NCBI GenBank assembly: GCA_039000515.1 | Contig: JBCFYV010000930.1 | Location: 1 to 64,000, forward strand | Length of the DNA stretch: 64,000 bases | Source of the DNA: Timema cristinae | Lineage: Eukaryota > Arthropoda > Insecta > Phasmatodea > Timematidae | Reading direction: 5' to 3' | Part shown: positions 13,101 through 24,720 of the stretch, piece by piece | How the letters are laid out: every line of letters starts with the position of its first letter | Position numbering within the stretch: the stretch's first letter is position 1 | Translations under genes and position numbers: made by a program | Notes under the pieces: model-generated | What the model saw: only the letters and a program-made list of their open reading frames with translations | Told to the model about the DNA's origin: nothing | The model's database searches: none

Positions 13101-16100
13101 CCTATATCATCTTTTTGGGGGCCCTTTTTAAAAAGCCCTAAACCCCCTGTGGGGTTAATTTTAAATTTTTTTGACGCCCGGGGAGGATTTTGGGTTTTTG
13201 GTTTTTTTTGTCCTGGAAACCCCCGGGGTTAATGAAAAACCCGGGGCCCCCCACACTTTTTCCCCCTTTAATGGTGTTTTTTGGGGCCCCTGCCATCCGA
13301 CCTAGCTTATGTATGCCCCCCGGGGGGGCTGCTCACTTCTTTGGGGGGTTCATTCGGACCTTTTTTGGGGTGATTTTTTTTTCCAATTTTTTCTTTCAAA
13401 AAACCCCCCAAAAACCCCCCCGTTTTTGCCCCGGGGTACCCCCCCAATTTGGGGTTTTTTAAAATGCCCCCTTAAAAAGGAATTTTAAAACCGCGAAAAA
13501 TTTTTCCTTTTTTGACGAACCCCCTTTTTCCCGACGTGATGTTAAAAAGGAAGGGGAAATTTTTTTGACGGTCATTTTCGGGGGGCGAGGGCAATTTTCC
13601 TTTTCCCCCCAAAACCCCGCCAAAAACCCTTTCCCCCCCCCTCCCGTTCCCCGGGGGAAAGAGGAGTGCGGGGGGGGTATTTCTACCTTCGGGGAAAAAC
13701 CCCGGTATCTTTAATCGAGTCCCCCACTTTGGAGGGAAAATTGGGGGGAATCCGGATTCTTTTTTGCTAGAGCTCGCCGTTGTTATCCGATTTAAAAAAA
13801 GGGGAAAAAAAATCTTGTAGAAGTTTATTTTTCCCCCTTTTTTTTTTCCCCTTTTCCCCCCAACCCCCAAGGGTTTTTGGGGGGACATTCGTTTTTAAAA
13901 AAAAGTTAAATAGCAAAAATACCAATTTTTTTAATTTTTCCCCCATCATGTCTAACGGTTACTTGTCTCCTCCCCCTTAAAAAGGGGCGCCCCAATTTTA
14001 AAATTGGGGGCCCCCCCCTGGGTTTGCCCCCATTTTTTAAACACTGCGAGGGGGCTCTAACAAGTTCGCGGTGCCCAAAAAGGGGGGGGAACAGGCCTTT
14101 TTTTTTTTGGGTTTTGGGGGCCCCAAAAAAGGGGGGGGGATTTTAACTTCCCCCCTTTTCCCCAAAAAAGGGAAAATTTTTTTAAGGGGCCCCCCTTTTC
14201 CCCGGGGGTTATAAAAAATTTGGCCCGGAAGATATCCATTTAAAGAAATTTTTTCGCCAACCCCCCCCCTTGGGGGGGGCGGGGTTCCTCCCCTTTTTAA
14301 AACCCCTACAAAAAATTTTTTTGGGGAAAAGGAAAAAATTTTCCCCAAAAGTGGAGTTTAAGCAAAAACCCCCATCCCAAAATTTTAAAAGGTTTTGGCC
14401 CCAAAATAAATTTTGAGCCCCAAAAAATTATAAAAAAGATTTTGGCCCCTTTTCTAGGGGTTTTTTATGCCCCCCCCAAATTTGAAAAAAAATATAAATT
14501 TTAAAAAGACTTAATGGGTTTTTTTTTAAAAGCAAAATTTTTTTTCCCCAAATTTTCCCCAATTTTTTGGGGGTTTTTTTTTGTTTTAAACCCCCAACGG
14601 TGGATTTATCTGTCCCTTTTTTAGCTGTGTTCGTGACGCCCTTTTTTCCCTAAAACCCCCCCCCCTCTCCCCTTTTTGTTTTTTTTGATTTTAAAAGGGG
14701 ATAAAACCCCCGGGGTTACGGGAAAATTTAAAAAAATTTTTTTAAAAATTGGGGGGGGTTTTTCCGGGGGGGAAACCCCCCTTTTTTTTTGGGCCCCAAA
14801 TTTTTTGTCAGATGCCCAAAATTTCGGGTTTTAAAATTAAAAACCCCAAAAAACCTTATCCAATGTTTTTAAAATTTAAAAAAATGGGGGGGTCCCCCCC
14901 GGGGGAAAAACCCCTTTTTGAGTGTACGTTGTTTTTTTTTTTCCCCCATAAATGTTTGGGGAGAAAAAAGTGCAAAAATTACCTTTTGGGGTTTTTTTCC
15001 TTTTTTGGGGGTTTTGACTCCCCAAAAATTTTTTGCATTTTTATCAATTTTTCCCCCAGGGCCCCTTTTTTAACCCGCCAGAAAAAAAACCCCGCTGTAA
15101 ACAATTTATGGTTGTTGGGTCATTGGGGAATGGTTTTGGGTTTTTCTGGGGCCCCAAAATGACTGTCGTCCCCCCCCTATTTTTTTACGGGGGAAAAACC
15201 CAGCCCCCCCTTTTTTTAATAAACCCAAAATTTTTTTTTTTACTGCCCCTTTGGGGGGTTTTAAAGGTTTTTCCCCGGGAACTTTTTATTCGTTTTTTAA
15301 ATTTTTAAATTTTGGGTCCCCCACATGAGAATAAAAACGGGGTTTTTTTTTAAAGTTTGAATTTATTTAAAAGGGTTTGTGATTTGGGCGCTCGGGGGGG
15401 GCCCCGATGGGGGAAACCCCTTTATGCCCCCCTATAGACCCTTTTGGTGAGATCAAAACTTGTTTTTGGCCGTTTTGTTAGGGTTTTCCGTTAAAAACCT
15501 TTTTGCGTTAAAGATGTTTTATAGCGTCCCCCTGCGGGTTTTTTTTTTGACGGCTAAGGTGTTTTTCCCCACCCCCGTTCGTCAGATCTTTTTCCCCGGG
15601 GGGAGCCCCTTTTTTTTTCCCCCCGGGGGTTTTTTCCCTTGGCCCCCAATTTCCCGGCCAAAAGCATTTGATGCCCAAAAAAGGTTTTTTTTTTCCCCCC
15701 CTTTTTTTTCATCCCCTAACGTGTTTGTATAAAATTTTTAAAAGGGCCCCCCCCCAAATACAACCCGGGTTTGGGGTTTCCCGGATTTTTCGGTTTTCGA
15801 CACTTTTGGGATAGTCCTTTTTTAAAGGGCCCCCCCCCACATTCCAGGTCGAGTTTCTCCCTGAAAATACGCCTTCCGAAATTCCCCTTTTTATTTGCCA
15901 AGTTTTTCCCCCCAAAAAAACCCCCCCCAAATTTGTATATGAGAGGACCTTTAATGAGCTTTTCCCCCCCACTCGCTTTTTTGGATTTTTTAAAAACATT
16001 TTTCACCAAAAACTCTTAATCTTGGGGGGCCCTTTTCCTTTTGGGGGGTTTTTTTTGGGGTTTTTTGGGAAAGGGTCCTCTTTTTAAATTTTTGGGTTTT

Positions 16101-17270
16101 CCCCCTGAAACCCCCGTTTTTACAGCCCGAATTATATGCCCCCTTTTTTAAAAAAAATTTGGGGTTTTGTATACCCAAGTAGTCACTTTTTTTTTCCTCA
16201 TTTTGCAAAAGGAAAATTTTTTTTTAAATGACCCCCGTTTGGGGGGTTTTTCCTTTTTTCTACTCCCCCAAAAACCCCCCCTGCCCGTGATAAAAAGAAA
16301 AAATTTTTTTTTTAAAAAAAAAAATTTAAAAAAACCCGGGTCGCCCCTTTTTTTGGGTGGGTTCCTGGTCACGTGGTCTTCCAGGAAATGAAATTTTGGG
16401 GGGCCAAAAGGGGGGGCAAGGAGGCCCCCTCCCCGGTTTTGGCCCAAAAAAGGTGTCCTGTTTTTTTTTATAAAAAAGGGTTTTTGTTCGGGGTGGGTCT
16501 TTGACTGGCAGAGCAGTGGGCTCGCCCTTGGGTTTTTAACAAGCCTGCGGTCTTTAGGGACGGGGTAAAAACGATGGCCCTCTTTACACGAAAAATTTTT
16601 TTAAAAAGGAAAAGGGGGGCATCGTGACGAGATCCCCCCGGGCAAAAATTCTTTTACCTAGTTTTTTTTTTTTGGGGGGGATTTTCCCCTTTTCCCGTGT
16701 GTGAGTTTTGTTGGGGCCTCCCCTTAGTTTTGGGGTCCATTTTTTGGTTTTTTTAGTGTCGCCAAACTACCCCTATCCGTTTTGGGGGGTTTTTTTTTTT
16801 TGGTTTTTAAATTTTTATTTAAAAAGGGTTTCGGCCGGATGGGGATGGGGGTTATTTTGGGGTTTTCTCGTTTTAACGCCAGTCCCGGGGGGGTTTTTTA
16901 AAAACCCTTTGAGTCACTTTTATAAAATGGTCTTTTGGTATTTTTCATATTTTTAATTAATTTTTTCCCCCTTTTTTTACAATTTTTAAAAATTTTTTTT
17001 GTCTTTTTAACCCTGTTTTTTTTTTTTTTAATATTTTTTTTTGTTTTTTTTTTGGAAATGAAAAAATTGTGGGTTTTTTTTTTTAGGGGGATCACTTATT
17101 TTATTTTTTTAAAGGGACATTTTGAGCATCCCCCGGAGTGTTTCAGATTTTGAATGTTTTATCTCTTTCCCAATGGGGATTTTATTATGTTTTTTAAAAA
17201 AAATTTTTAAAAGGCCCCCCTGACCTCGATGTGTCGATGGGCCTTTAAAAAACCCCCATAAATAAAAATA
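10190..17270 (+). mobile_element. LINE copy L2 (I-like), full span, unreadable ORFs
   Basis: The 5' leader words GTTGTCGTAAGAGGCGCCC (about 10243) follow directly on the L1 ORF2 end. Then come the pyrimidine tract (10.32-10.45 kb), ORF1 words (GGTTCCTCAATGTTTGAAGG near 11380; GCCAACCCGTGCGGTTGTGG near 11715) and TTTATGTTGATTCCGCGCCA near 12065. The ORF2 start region is at about 12655-12710, endonuclease words at 12.9-13.4 kb, ATCATGTCTAACGGTTACTT at 13945, reverse-transcriptase words at 14.6-15.1 kb, TATGAGAGGACCTTTAATGA at about 15938, RNase H words at 16.1-16.4 kb, and the 3' UTR at 17.1-17.27 kb. Homopolymer corruption prevents any claim about coding capacity. Confidence 0.72.
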
Positions 17271-17289
17271 GTGTAATTTAAATTTTTGT

Positions 17290-17733
17290 TTTTTTTTTGG
17301 GGTTTTATTCATTTTTAAAAAACTTTTTTAAAAAAAAAGGGGATTTTTTAAAAAGTTTTGTTTTGTTTTTTAACTAAAAATTTTTTTTTTAATAAAGTTT
17401 TTTTTGTTTTTTTTTAGAGTGGGTAAACCCCCGGTTTTTTTTTAGAGGTGTTCACCAAATTGTTTTTTGGGGCCCCCTTTTTTTTTTTTCAGTACTCCTT
17501 TTTGGGGTGCCTCAAATTTTGGTTTTTTTTTTTTTTAAAATTTTTTTGGGGAAACCCCCCTTTTTTATTGTAATTTTTTTTTTGTCTCTTTTTTTCTGTT
17601 TTTTTTAAACAGGGGTGAATATTCCCGTCTTTTTCCTATGGAGATTTTACTATGTATTCATTAATGCTAAGGTCCTAATGACCTCATTGTGTCGATGGGC
17701 CTCTAAACACAAATAATAATAATAAATAATATA
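17290..17733 (+). mobile_element. Second LINE 3' end downstream of L2
   Basis: After the L2 3' end there is another pass through 3' UTR words: a degraded GAGTGGGTAAACC...AGAGGTGTTCACC hairpin pair (17.42-17.46 kb), CAGTACTCC...GGGGTGCCTCAAA (about 17.49-17.52 kb), then clean TCCTATGGAGATTTTACTAT, CCTAATGACCTCATTGTGTC and the tail AATAATAATAAATAATA to 17733. It could be the rest of the L1 3' UTR, displaced by insertion of L2, or a separate relic. Its end sequence (CATTGTGTCGATGGGCCTCT) is of the L7 type rather than the L5 type. Confidence 0.6.
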
Positions 17734-17769
17734 GCAGTTAATTAACAATATAGTATAATACATAATTGA

Positions 17770-18250
17770 TGCCTCAGTAGATGATACCTGAAGCACGCTT
17801 TGCTATAAATGTTGCCCGATACAAATGTCGGATAAATGGCTGCCCTTTCTTTGTCAATTGCTTTTGCAAGATTAGCCTCTTTTTCTCTTTCCTTGTAATC
17901 CAGGTAGTCTTACTCAATTAGTATTTTCTCGTCTTCCTCTGCAAGATTATGTTTTGTGCAAAGAAGGCGTAGTTGTAATTATTCCAAAATATTCTCTTAT
18001 ATGTAGTAATACTCGGTACATTTTCAGTACGCGCCCTCACATTGTTCTTTATACAATGAAAACATCTTATTTATCGAGAGTTTACTGTCTAGATACTTTC
18101 TTGATGATCCCTTCGACAATAGTGGGATTCTGTAAGATGGGAAACTGCTCAATATGACGTTTTATTTTTTCTACTTTCGCATTAGACAGTTTATTTGCAG
18201 GAATGTGTCTCCCTCGTTTATCTTCACCTGAAAAACACCAAAGCTGAAGT
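17770..18250 (-). pseudogene. Decayed gene of an unnamed transposon-type family
   Basis: Translating the minus strand across frameshifts gives coding-like blocks: GRHIPANKLSNAKVEKIKRH, then IEQFP, YLDSKLSINKMFSLYKEQC, and further on DYLDYKEREKEANLAKAIDK. I recall the order (basic GRH block, 'HI..FP', 'YLD..L.I..M..LY...C', then a charged helix with DK) from a widespread insect and cnidarian transposon-associated protein family, but I cannot name it safely. At least three stops and one frameshift break the reading within 480 bases. It lies between a LINE tail and the 5' end of L3 and is truncated at both ends. Confidence 0.4.
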
Positions 18251-19153
18251 ACTAACCTCTTTGAATGCAGTATTTACTAGGCCATTGCTAATTGACAATG
18301 TATTTAAAAAAAAGTATAACACACTCTTGTTTCAGTGCCATTTAAAAGAAAACTATACTTTTTTAGAATCGTTTCGCTGCCTTCCACTTTCAAGCTTTGA
18401 TCGACGCCGTTCAGGTTCTGTAGATGTTTACATATTTTAAAATAAAATCTTTCTTTCTATTATATGATTCAAGAGACCAATAATGGGAACTATATTTTTT
18501 CTCCCTTTTTCACTAAAATTATAAGTACATTTATACCTACAATTAACATTGCACCCCCCTGCGGGACGGGGTTTAGAATAGTCCCGCAGTAACCCTGCTT
18601 GTCGTAAGAGGCGACTAAAAGGGGATGCATCTATGCAGGATGTACATCGTACATGACAACCCTATTCTACTTCTTTCCTTTCACTTTTTTTCCTTCTCTT
18701 TCTTTTTTCCATCTTCCACCTTCTCTTTCATTACTTCTTCCTTTCTTCCCTTCCCCTTCCGTTAAATCCTGCACAGAGACCTTTGGCCTCTGTTGACGAC
18801 CTTGGCATCTAACACGGCTCTCCTCGCGTTAATATTGGATACCACCGCTTTGAGCTCCTGAGTGAAAGTGCGCCGGTTGTAATATCTTGGTAGAAGGTCC
18901 TTAGGGATGACAACCGGGTACCCTACCTTGAAAATACCGGTTGCGTTCATGAGGGTTCCGGACGTAAAATTAGCACTTTCCTGCATACACTTGCTGCGGT
19001 GATCTCTCTTCCGGCGATGCTCCATATGAAGGTTGTCATGTCTAGCGTCGTATGGAGCCTCTCGTCGGAAGAGTTAACAGGGCCCTATGTGGTAGAACCA
19101 ACTGGGATACCTGGGTCTACGATCCGAGTACTTTTGCAGGTTGTCCTCCCACT

Positions 19154-20750
19154 CATGACTGAGTTTATCGTCACAGCTGACACCTTACTGTCCGCTGGCA
19201 CCGTACTGCCAAGTTCTGCTGGCATCTTACTGCCCGGCCCCTCACAGGGTCGGGTTAATGATAAGAGGCGGAAAACGGGTAAGGCCGTCAAGCCCTGTCT
19301 TGATAAACAGCCAGGAAGTGGTGAGGCCCCAGCCCCGCTTCCTGGTGATGTCTCGAGTAGAAGAAAGTTAAGTTCTGAAACGTGTCAGCCCATTTATCCT
19401 CGAAAGAGTGATAAATGGAGCAACAAAATCTGACGTTTTAATAAGGAAACTGCGTGATGGCACCATTATGATTCAGACTATGACCGAATCACAATCCTCA
19501 AATATTATGGCGATCTCTGAAATACCGTTGAGTAATACGGCAAATATATAAGTGAAGGTGGAGCCCCACAGGTTCCTCAATGTTTGCAAGGGAGTGGTCA
19601 CTTGTTATGACCTCGACTGCGTAAGCATTGAGGAGATCTGTGAGGAGCTTTCCCCCAGCATGTCACCAAAGTGTACTGTATTGTCACAAAAAAGAATGGA
19701 CAAGAAAATAAGACGGATACGTATATCCTCACATTGGCGACTCCTACCCTTCCGAAGGAGGTCCGAGCAGGCTTCCACGTGCTCGGCCGTATCTCCCTAA
19801 CCCTCAGTGCTGTTTTCAGTGCCAGGAATTTGGGCATTCGAAGCAACGATGCCGTGGTAAGCCAACCTGTGCGAATTGTGGACAGGAGGCTCACGAAACA
19901 CCATGCTAGTCTCCTAAATACTGCATCAACTGCAAGGGTCCGCATTCCGCCTGGTCTCGGGCCTGTCCAAAATGGAAGGTAGAGAAGGAAGTCCTGGAGA
20001 TACAATCTGAAAAGAAGATCCCATATGCCCAGGCACGCAAGGAATACGTATCAAGTCAAGCTCCGGTATTTCAAACTTCATATAGCCTGATTATCAGTCA
20101 AAATATAAACTGTCCCAACTGCCATTGCGCGGTTAATCTTGCTAAGTAGCCAACGCGAACAGTGCCATTGGTCTCTTCTAGAGACATTTACGTTGATTCC
20201 GCGCCAACTTCTGTGGCGCCTAAATTTTTAAAGGAGGCCAAACTGCCACAACGGTCCTCTCCCCAACCTATACCACCGAGGAGACCTCCTCGAGGAACCC
20301 CCCCGAGCACACCTCGGGGAACACCCCCGATCCCACCTCGGGGAACACCCCGATCCCACCTCGGGAAATCACCTCGAGCCCACCTCAGGAAATCCGCCGG
20401 TCCCGCCTAGGGGTTCTAAAACAAGGGCGGCCGTTGTTGAGTTTCTCACACCCACCTCTAGGCTTCCGTAGGTGGGGACGAGTTGCGGAACAGGTGAGGC
20501 CGCTAAGGCGAGTCCTACTGGTGCTTTGAAGAAGGACCAGCGAGAGACCGCTGTAAAAAATTATATAAAAAAAGCGTCGAAGGCCTTAAAGACTTCTAAC
20601 AAGAATCCGACTACCAGTCTCTCCAAAATAAACCGAAGCCTCACCTGAAGCGGGAGGTACAGGAGAGACTGGGAAAGGCAAGAGAGCCTAAAAAGGACCT
20701 CAACACATTTTTATTCTTAAAGGATAGTGAAATGGATTGCGAGGATAACT
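19154..20750 (+). pseudogene. L3 ORF1 (gag-like, CCHC knuckles), frameshifted
   Basis: The start is taken at the ATG in ACTCATGACTGAG at 19154, the position matching the L4 start (31191) and the L5 start (32519). It should encode a nucleic-acid-binding ORF1 protein. Recognisable blocks: the central domain around VEPHRFLNVCKGVVTCYDLD (19558 on), knuckle-coding DNA at 19.81-19.95 kb, and a Pro-rich repeat at 20.28-20.41 kb. Breaks include a C5 instead of C6 run at about 19650 that shifts the frame after the ELSP codons, an 8-base loss at about 19780 before the first knuckle, and further indels in the tail. Confidence 0.85.
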
Positions 20751-20770
20751 AAATTTCATACTTATAACTT

Positions 20771-23217
20771 ATGTCGCTACTACAATGGAATTGTAGGGGT
20801 TTCTATGCTCGTATAGAGGAAATTAAACAACAAATTTCTTCCCTGCATCCTTCCATCTTGTGTTTACAGGAGACCCACTTCCGCCCAACTGACAACCCGA
20901 TGCTTCGTGGGTACGATGTGTATCGTACCGACAAGCCTTCTTTGATCGGGCTAGCGGAGGTGTGGCTATATTCGCACGAAGCACTATATATCATAAGAAT
21001 ATTAATATTGTTTCTGATCTCCAAGTGTTTGCTGTCAGTCTCCCTTCCTATGGAGGTAACCGTATGCTGCATCTACCTCCCACCAGGTGAACGTGTTTCC
21101 AAGAGGACTCTAGAGGCCCTCTTTATACAACTTCCCGCCCCCTATATTATCTTGGGGGACTTTAACGCGCATAACCTTGTGTGGGGGTCCAATTTTACAG
21201 ACGCCCGCGGGAGGATGGTAGAGGATATTCTTGTCTTGGGAAACTTGGTGTTAATGAACACCGGGACATAGACACACTTCTCCACCTTTAATGGTGTATC
21301 CTCTACCATCGACCCAGCTCTATGTAGCCCCGGGATTGCTGCTCACTTCCTTTGGGAGGTTCACTCGGACCTATGTGGCAGCGATCACTTTCCCATTCTG
21401 CTTTCAAAAATTCATGATCCTCCCAGTACAGCACGGTTACCCCAATTGGTTCTTAAACGTGCTAACTGGGATAAATTCCGCGAACTCGCCGTATTCGACG
21501 AACCCCATTCTCCTGACGTCGATGTTAAGACTGGGCAATTTACTTCGACGGTCATCGCGGCGGCGAGGTATCCATCCCTAAATCCTCGCCAAACCCGCGC
21601 CACCGTCCTGTTCCCTGGTGGAACGAGGAGTGCCGGCTGGCTATTTCTAACCGTCGAAGAGCCCTACGTATCTTTAATCGACGTCCTACTTCAGAGAATC
21701 TGGAGTCATTCCGAATTCTACGTGCTCGACCTCGCCGTGTCATTCGTGAAAGCAGAAGAGAGTCTTGGAGAAAATTTATTTCAACCCTTACAATATCCAC
21801 TCCCACAACTAAGGTTTGGGATAATATTCATAAATTACGTAATAGCAACAATTCCAATAACAATATACCTGCCCTCATGTCTAACGGTTCACGTGTCTCC
21901 TCCCCTGTGGAGGTCGTAAATGTATTGGTCTCGATGTTCGCCGCTATTTCTAGCACTGCGAGTTACACTAACGAGTTCGCAGTTTATAAGCGGAACATCG
22001 AGCGCCATGCTATTGATTTTGGCCAAGTCGGGGGGAGGATTATAACTTCCCCTTTACCAAAGATGAACTGACATACGCCCTGTCCCAGGCCGGCAGCACA
22101 GCCTCTGGTCCAGACGACATTCATTATGAGATGTTGCGTCAGCTGTCCCCTGCCGGACAGGCATTTCTTTTAGACCTCTACAATAGTGTCTGGGAATCTC
22201 ATCAGTTCCCCTCACTATGGAGGCAAGCAACAGTTATACCTATATATAAAAGTGGCAAAGATAAATAAGAGCCAACTAGCTATAGACCGATAGCTTTAAC
22301 TAGTTGTGTATGTAAAATATTGGAAAAAATAATTAATAAGCGACTTATATGGTATTTAGAATCCCGCTATCTGCTATCTAATATTCAATGTGGTTTTCGC
22401 CGTAACCGATCCACGGTGGATCACCTTGTCTGTCTAGAGACGGCTATTCATGACGCTTTTCTCCATAAGCAGCATCTTCTGGCTGTCTTCTTCGATCTGA
22501 AGAAAGCGTACGATACCACCTGGCGGTACGGCATTTTGAAAACATTTTTTAATTGGGGGTTAAGAGGGAACCTTCCAATTTTTATATCTAATTTTATGTC
22601 GGATAGACACTTCCGGGTAAGGTTGAATACTCGTGGAATCCTCTCGTGCAGATGATTCACGAACAAATTTTAAAAATTGATTCATTAAGCACCCGGCTCG
22701 CCTTTTGCTGGATTCCTGGTCATGCCGGTCTTTCAGGAAATGAACTGGCGGACCAGGCGGCCAAGGAGGAGGCACGTCTGCCTCCGGAGGCGAGTCTGGG
22801 TGTCATGTTTTTAGACCTAAAGGGTTATGTTCGGCGTGGGGTCTTACGCACCTGGCACGAGCAGTGGGTCTCGACCCTGCTCAGAACAAGCTGCGGTCCA
22901 TCAGGGACGGTGTGTCGCGATGGCCCTCTTCTATGCGAAAGTCTAGATGAAAGGTGGTCATCGTGACGAGACTCCGCGTCGGGCATACTTCACTGACCCA
23001 TAGTTTTTTACTGAGAGGGAATCCACCTCCAATGTGTGAGTTTTGCGATGCTCCTCTGAGTGTGTATCACATTTTGGTTGAATGTCGTAAATATGCCCCT
23101 ATCCGTCTGGTTCTTGATTTTAAAGGTGACTTACGTTTTTTATTACGCGATAGTGCGGATGGAGTTATTTGTTTACTCCGTTTTATACGCCAGGCGGATC
23201 TTTTTAATGCCATTTGA
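20771..23217 (+). pseudogene. L3 ORF2 (EN-RT-RNase H), deleted and frameshifted
   Basis: It opens with the endonuclease start MSLLQWNCRGF and keeps CLQETHF and LGDFNAHNLVWG, then an in-frame stop replaces the codon after NTGT. Frameshifts follow through 21.3-22.3 kb. The RT N-terminal part is readable at 22320-22630 (GFRRNRSTVDHL, FFDLKKAYDTTW). The ORF then jumps at 22628 straight to RNase H codons (LAFCWIPGHAGLSGNELADQ) with about 1.24 kb missing, including the FVDD active site. The C-terminal CX2C...H...C motif region survives at about 23030-23090. Nonfunctional. Confidence 0.9.
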
Positions 23218-23764
23218 GTCAATTTTATAAAGTGGCTCTTTTGGATATTATCTCATATTGAGATCCTTTTAACAGTTTTATTACAATTTAACATGTTGTT
23301 TTGTCTTTTTAACGTATTATCATTTTAACATCATTTTAACGTGTTATATTTTAATATGTTTGTTTTGTCTTTTTATTGGAGTGATACACTTGTGGTTTTT
23401 TTTAGCAGGTGTATCACTTAATTTATACCAAGAGCCCATTTGAGCACTCCCATGGAGTGTCTCAGATGGTGAATGTTTTATCTTTTTCCCCAATGGGGAT
23501 TTTATTATGTTTTTAATATATTTCAAGGCCCTAATGACCTCGATGTGTCTATGGGCCGTCAAACAATAATAATAATAAATTTGATAAAATTACGATATAT
23601 CAAGATGGTTATATTAGGGTAGATTAAGAAGGAAATGCGGTGGCTCGCAATTTGTTGGGGTTAAAATTAGAGTTGGTCGCTCTTTGGCACAAATAACAAA
23701 TAAAGGTGAATGTATCCTCTTTCATATCGTTGTAAGGTTTTCCCAAATAAAGTAAACAGGGTTT

Positions 23765-24311
23765 TTAATGTATCCAGCGGCCGCACACATCGCATATGAA
23801 CCAACTGGATGAACATGGTCTCTTACCTTCGCCACAATATAAACACAAATTAGTGACATTTTCGGATTCTGTTAAAATCCTGTTTTGGATAACTTTGCTT
23901 AAATGTTTAGGGTCAAAGTCTGCATTGCATTCTATGTTCATTAATATGCAATGCATATAATATATTACATACATGCCGCAATTGTAAGAATCAAACTGCT
24001 TGGGACAATTTGGTGCTTCGTGCACTTGCCATTCGCTTGTGTCCAATTGTTCGTTACAGGCTTTATTTCGCTCGTACAAGAACGATAAAAAAGGGCTAAG
24101 ACTTTATTTCCTTCTTCTTCATTGTATGACATATAATTAAAGATGTACACATGTTTTTTTCCCCTTTACTTACTACCATTAGACACCAATGTGTTCCATC
24201 CAGGTTGTAAGGCAGCAAAAGCCAAACCTTGTTCGAAAGTGAACTGGAACAAATAAGTGTTTTGGACGTAAATTTAGTTTCTTGACAACGCGATTGAAGG
24301 TGCTTGCTCAA
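23765..24311 (-). pseudogene. C48 (Ulp1/SENP-like) protease domain plus PHD-like finger
   Basis: This is the last part of the gene above. The His-containing motif is seen in KVWLLLPYNLDGTHWCLMVV and the catalytic Cys motif in PKQFDSYNCGMYVIYYMHC, the typical H...D...Q-x-C order of Ulp1-like cysteine proteases, which cleave ubiquitin-like modifiers. After it comes CLYCGEGKRP, then WFICDVCGRWIH, a Cys/His spacing like a PHD finger end. The His and Cys blocks are in different frames, so at least one frameshift lies between 24100 and 24240. Plant and animal DNA transposons often carry such proteases; the role of this one is unknown. Confidence 0.65.
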
Positions 24312-24319
24312 TCGAAAAC

Positions 24320-24720
24320 TGCCACGTCACCTCTACCGCTTTCCTTAATGAATATTGCTGCGCACGCATCTATCAAGGTCGAACAAATCCACGAAGAGCT
24401 CTTTCAATTTACATAAGATGTATTGAAAACTTTTACCACAATACGGGTTGAATATAACATTAGATTAAAAATTCCAACAATGTGTTGAAAATTTTCAATT
24501 GGACAGGAGTAATATGACACAGATAAGAATAAGCCATTATAATTTGAATTTTGATGGGGGTAAGTTGGCGTTTCAATGTTAGATTATTTTTTTAAAGAAA
24601 ATTCCTCTGCTGATCCTTCATCAGAGGATACTTCTATCGGTTGAGAACGAGAAGAAAAATAATAATGTTCCTGTAAAATAGGTGCACTATCGTTAGAAAC
24701 CAAATGGACAGAACAATATT
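24320..24720. other. Linker of the C48-type gene, no clear domain
   Basis: Between the protease domain and the block at 24719-24988 (which reads MEESWIRRTMRNTYFDRLF) the minus strand has only short frames. It is AT-rich and may be a low-conservation linker of the same gene. Nothing else was recognised. Confidence 0.4.

Larger units (their letters stand above)
1..17620. other. Severely degraded, run-rich sequence (probable poor consensus)
   Basis: From about 1.8 kb to 17.6 kb the sequence is dominated by runs of 4-12 identical bases joined into pseudo-palindromes (AAAATTTT, GGGGCCCC, TTTTAAAA, CCCCGGGG). The first 1.8 kb is milder. Recognisable words of the LINE family, 15-30 bases long, survive in the right order and spacing between the runs, so the underlying DNA is ordinary LINE sequence. 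Quality becomes normal abruptly near 17.6 kb. Reading frames here encode Lys/Phe/Pro/Gly-rich nonsense and are not annotated. An assembly or base-calling failure is inferred; a biological cause seems unlikely because the same element is clean elsewhere in the window. Confidence 0.85.
18552..23580 (+). mobile_element. LINE copy L3, internally deleted
   Basis: It starts with the family 5' end (CCCCCTGCGGGACGGGG, about 18554) and ends in an AATAATAATAA tail. Order: 5' leader with hairpin and pyrimidine tract (18552-19150), ORF1 relic, ORF2 relic, 3' UTR (23218-23563), tail. Compared with L5, about 1.24 kb is missing at 22628, removing the reverse-transcriptase catalytic core and the start of RNase H. 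No target-site duplication could be recognised. It flanks the decayed minus-strand gene at 17770-18250 on the left and the C48-type gene relic on the right. Confidence 0.93.

Noticed and set aside
915..17153. Dozens of 60-250 codon open frames on both strands in the left part
   Set aside because: They consist of Phe/Lys/Pro/Gly runs produced by homopolymers, overlap each other on both strands and ignore the LINE frames beneath. None is supportable.
18552..23580. L3 as an active element
   Set aside because: In-frame stops, several frameshifts and loss of the RT core.
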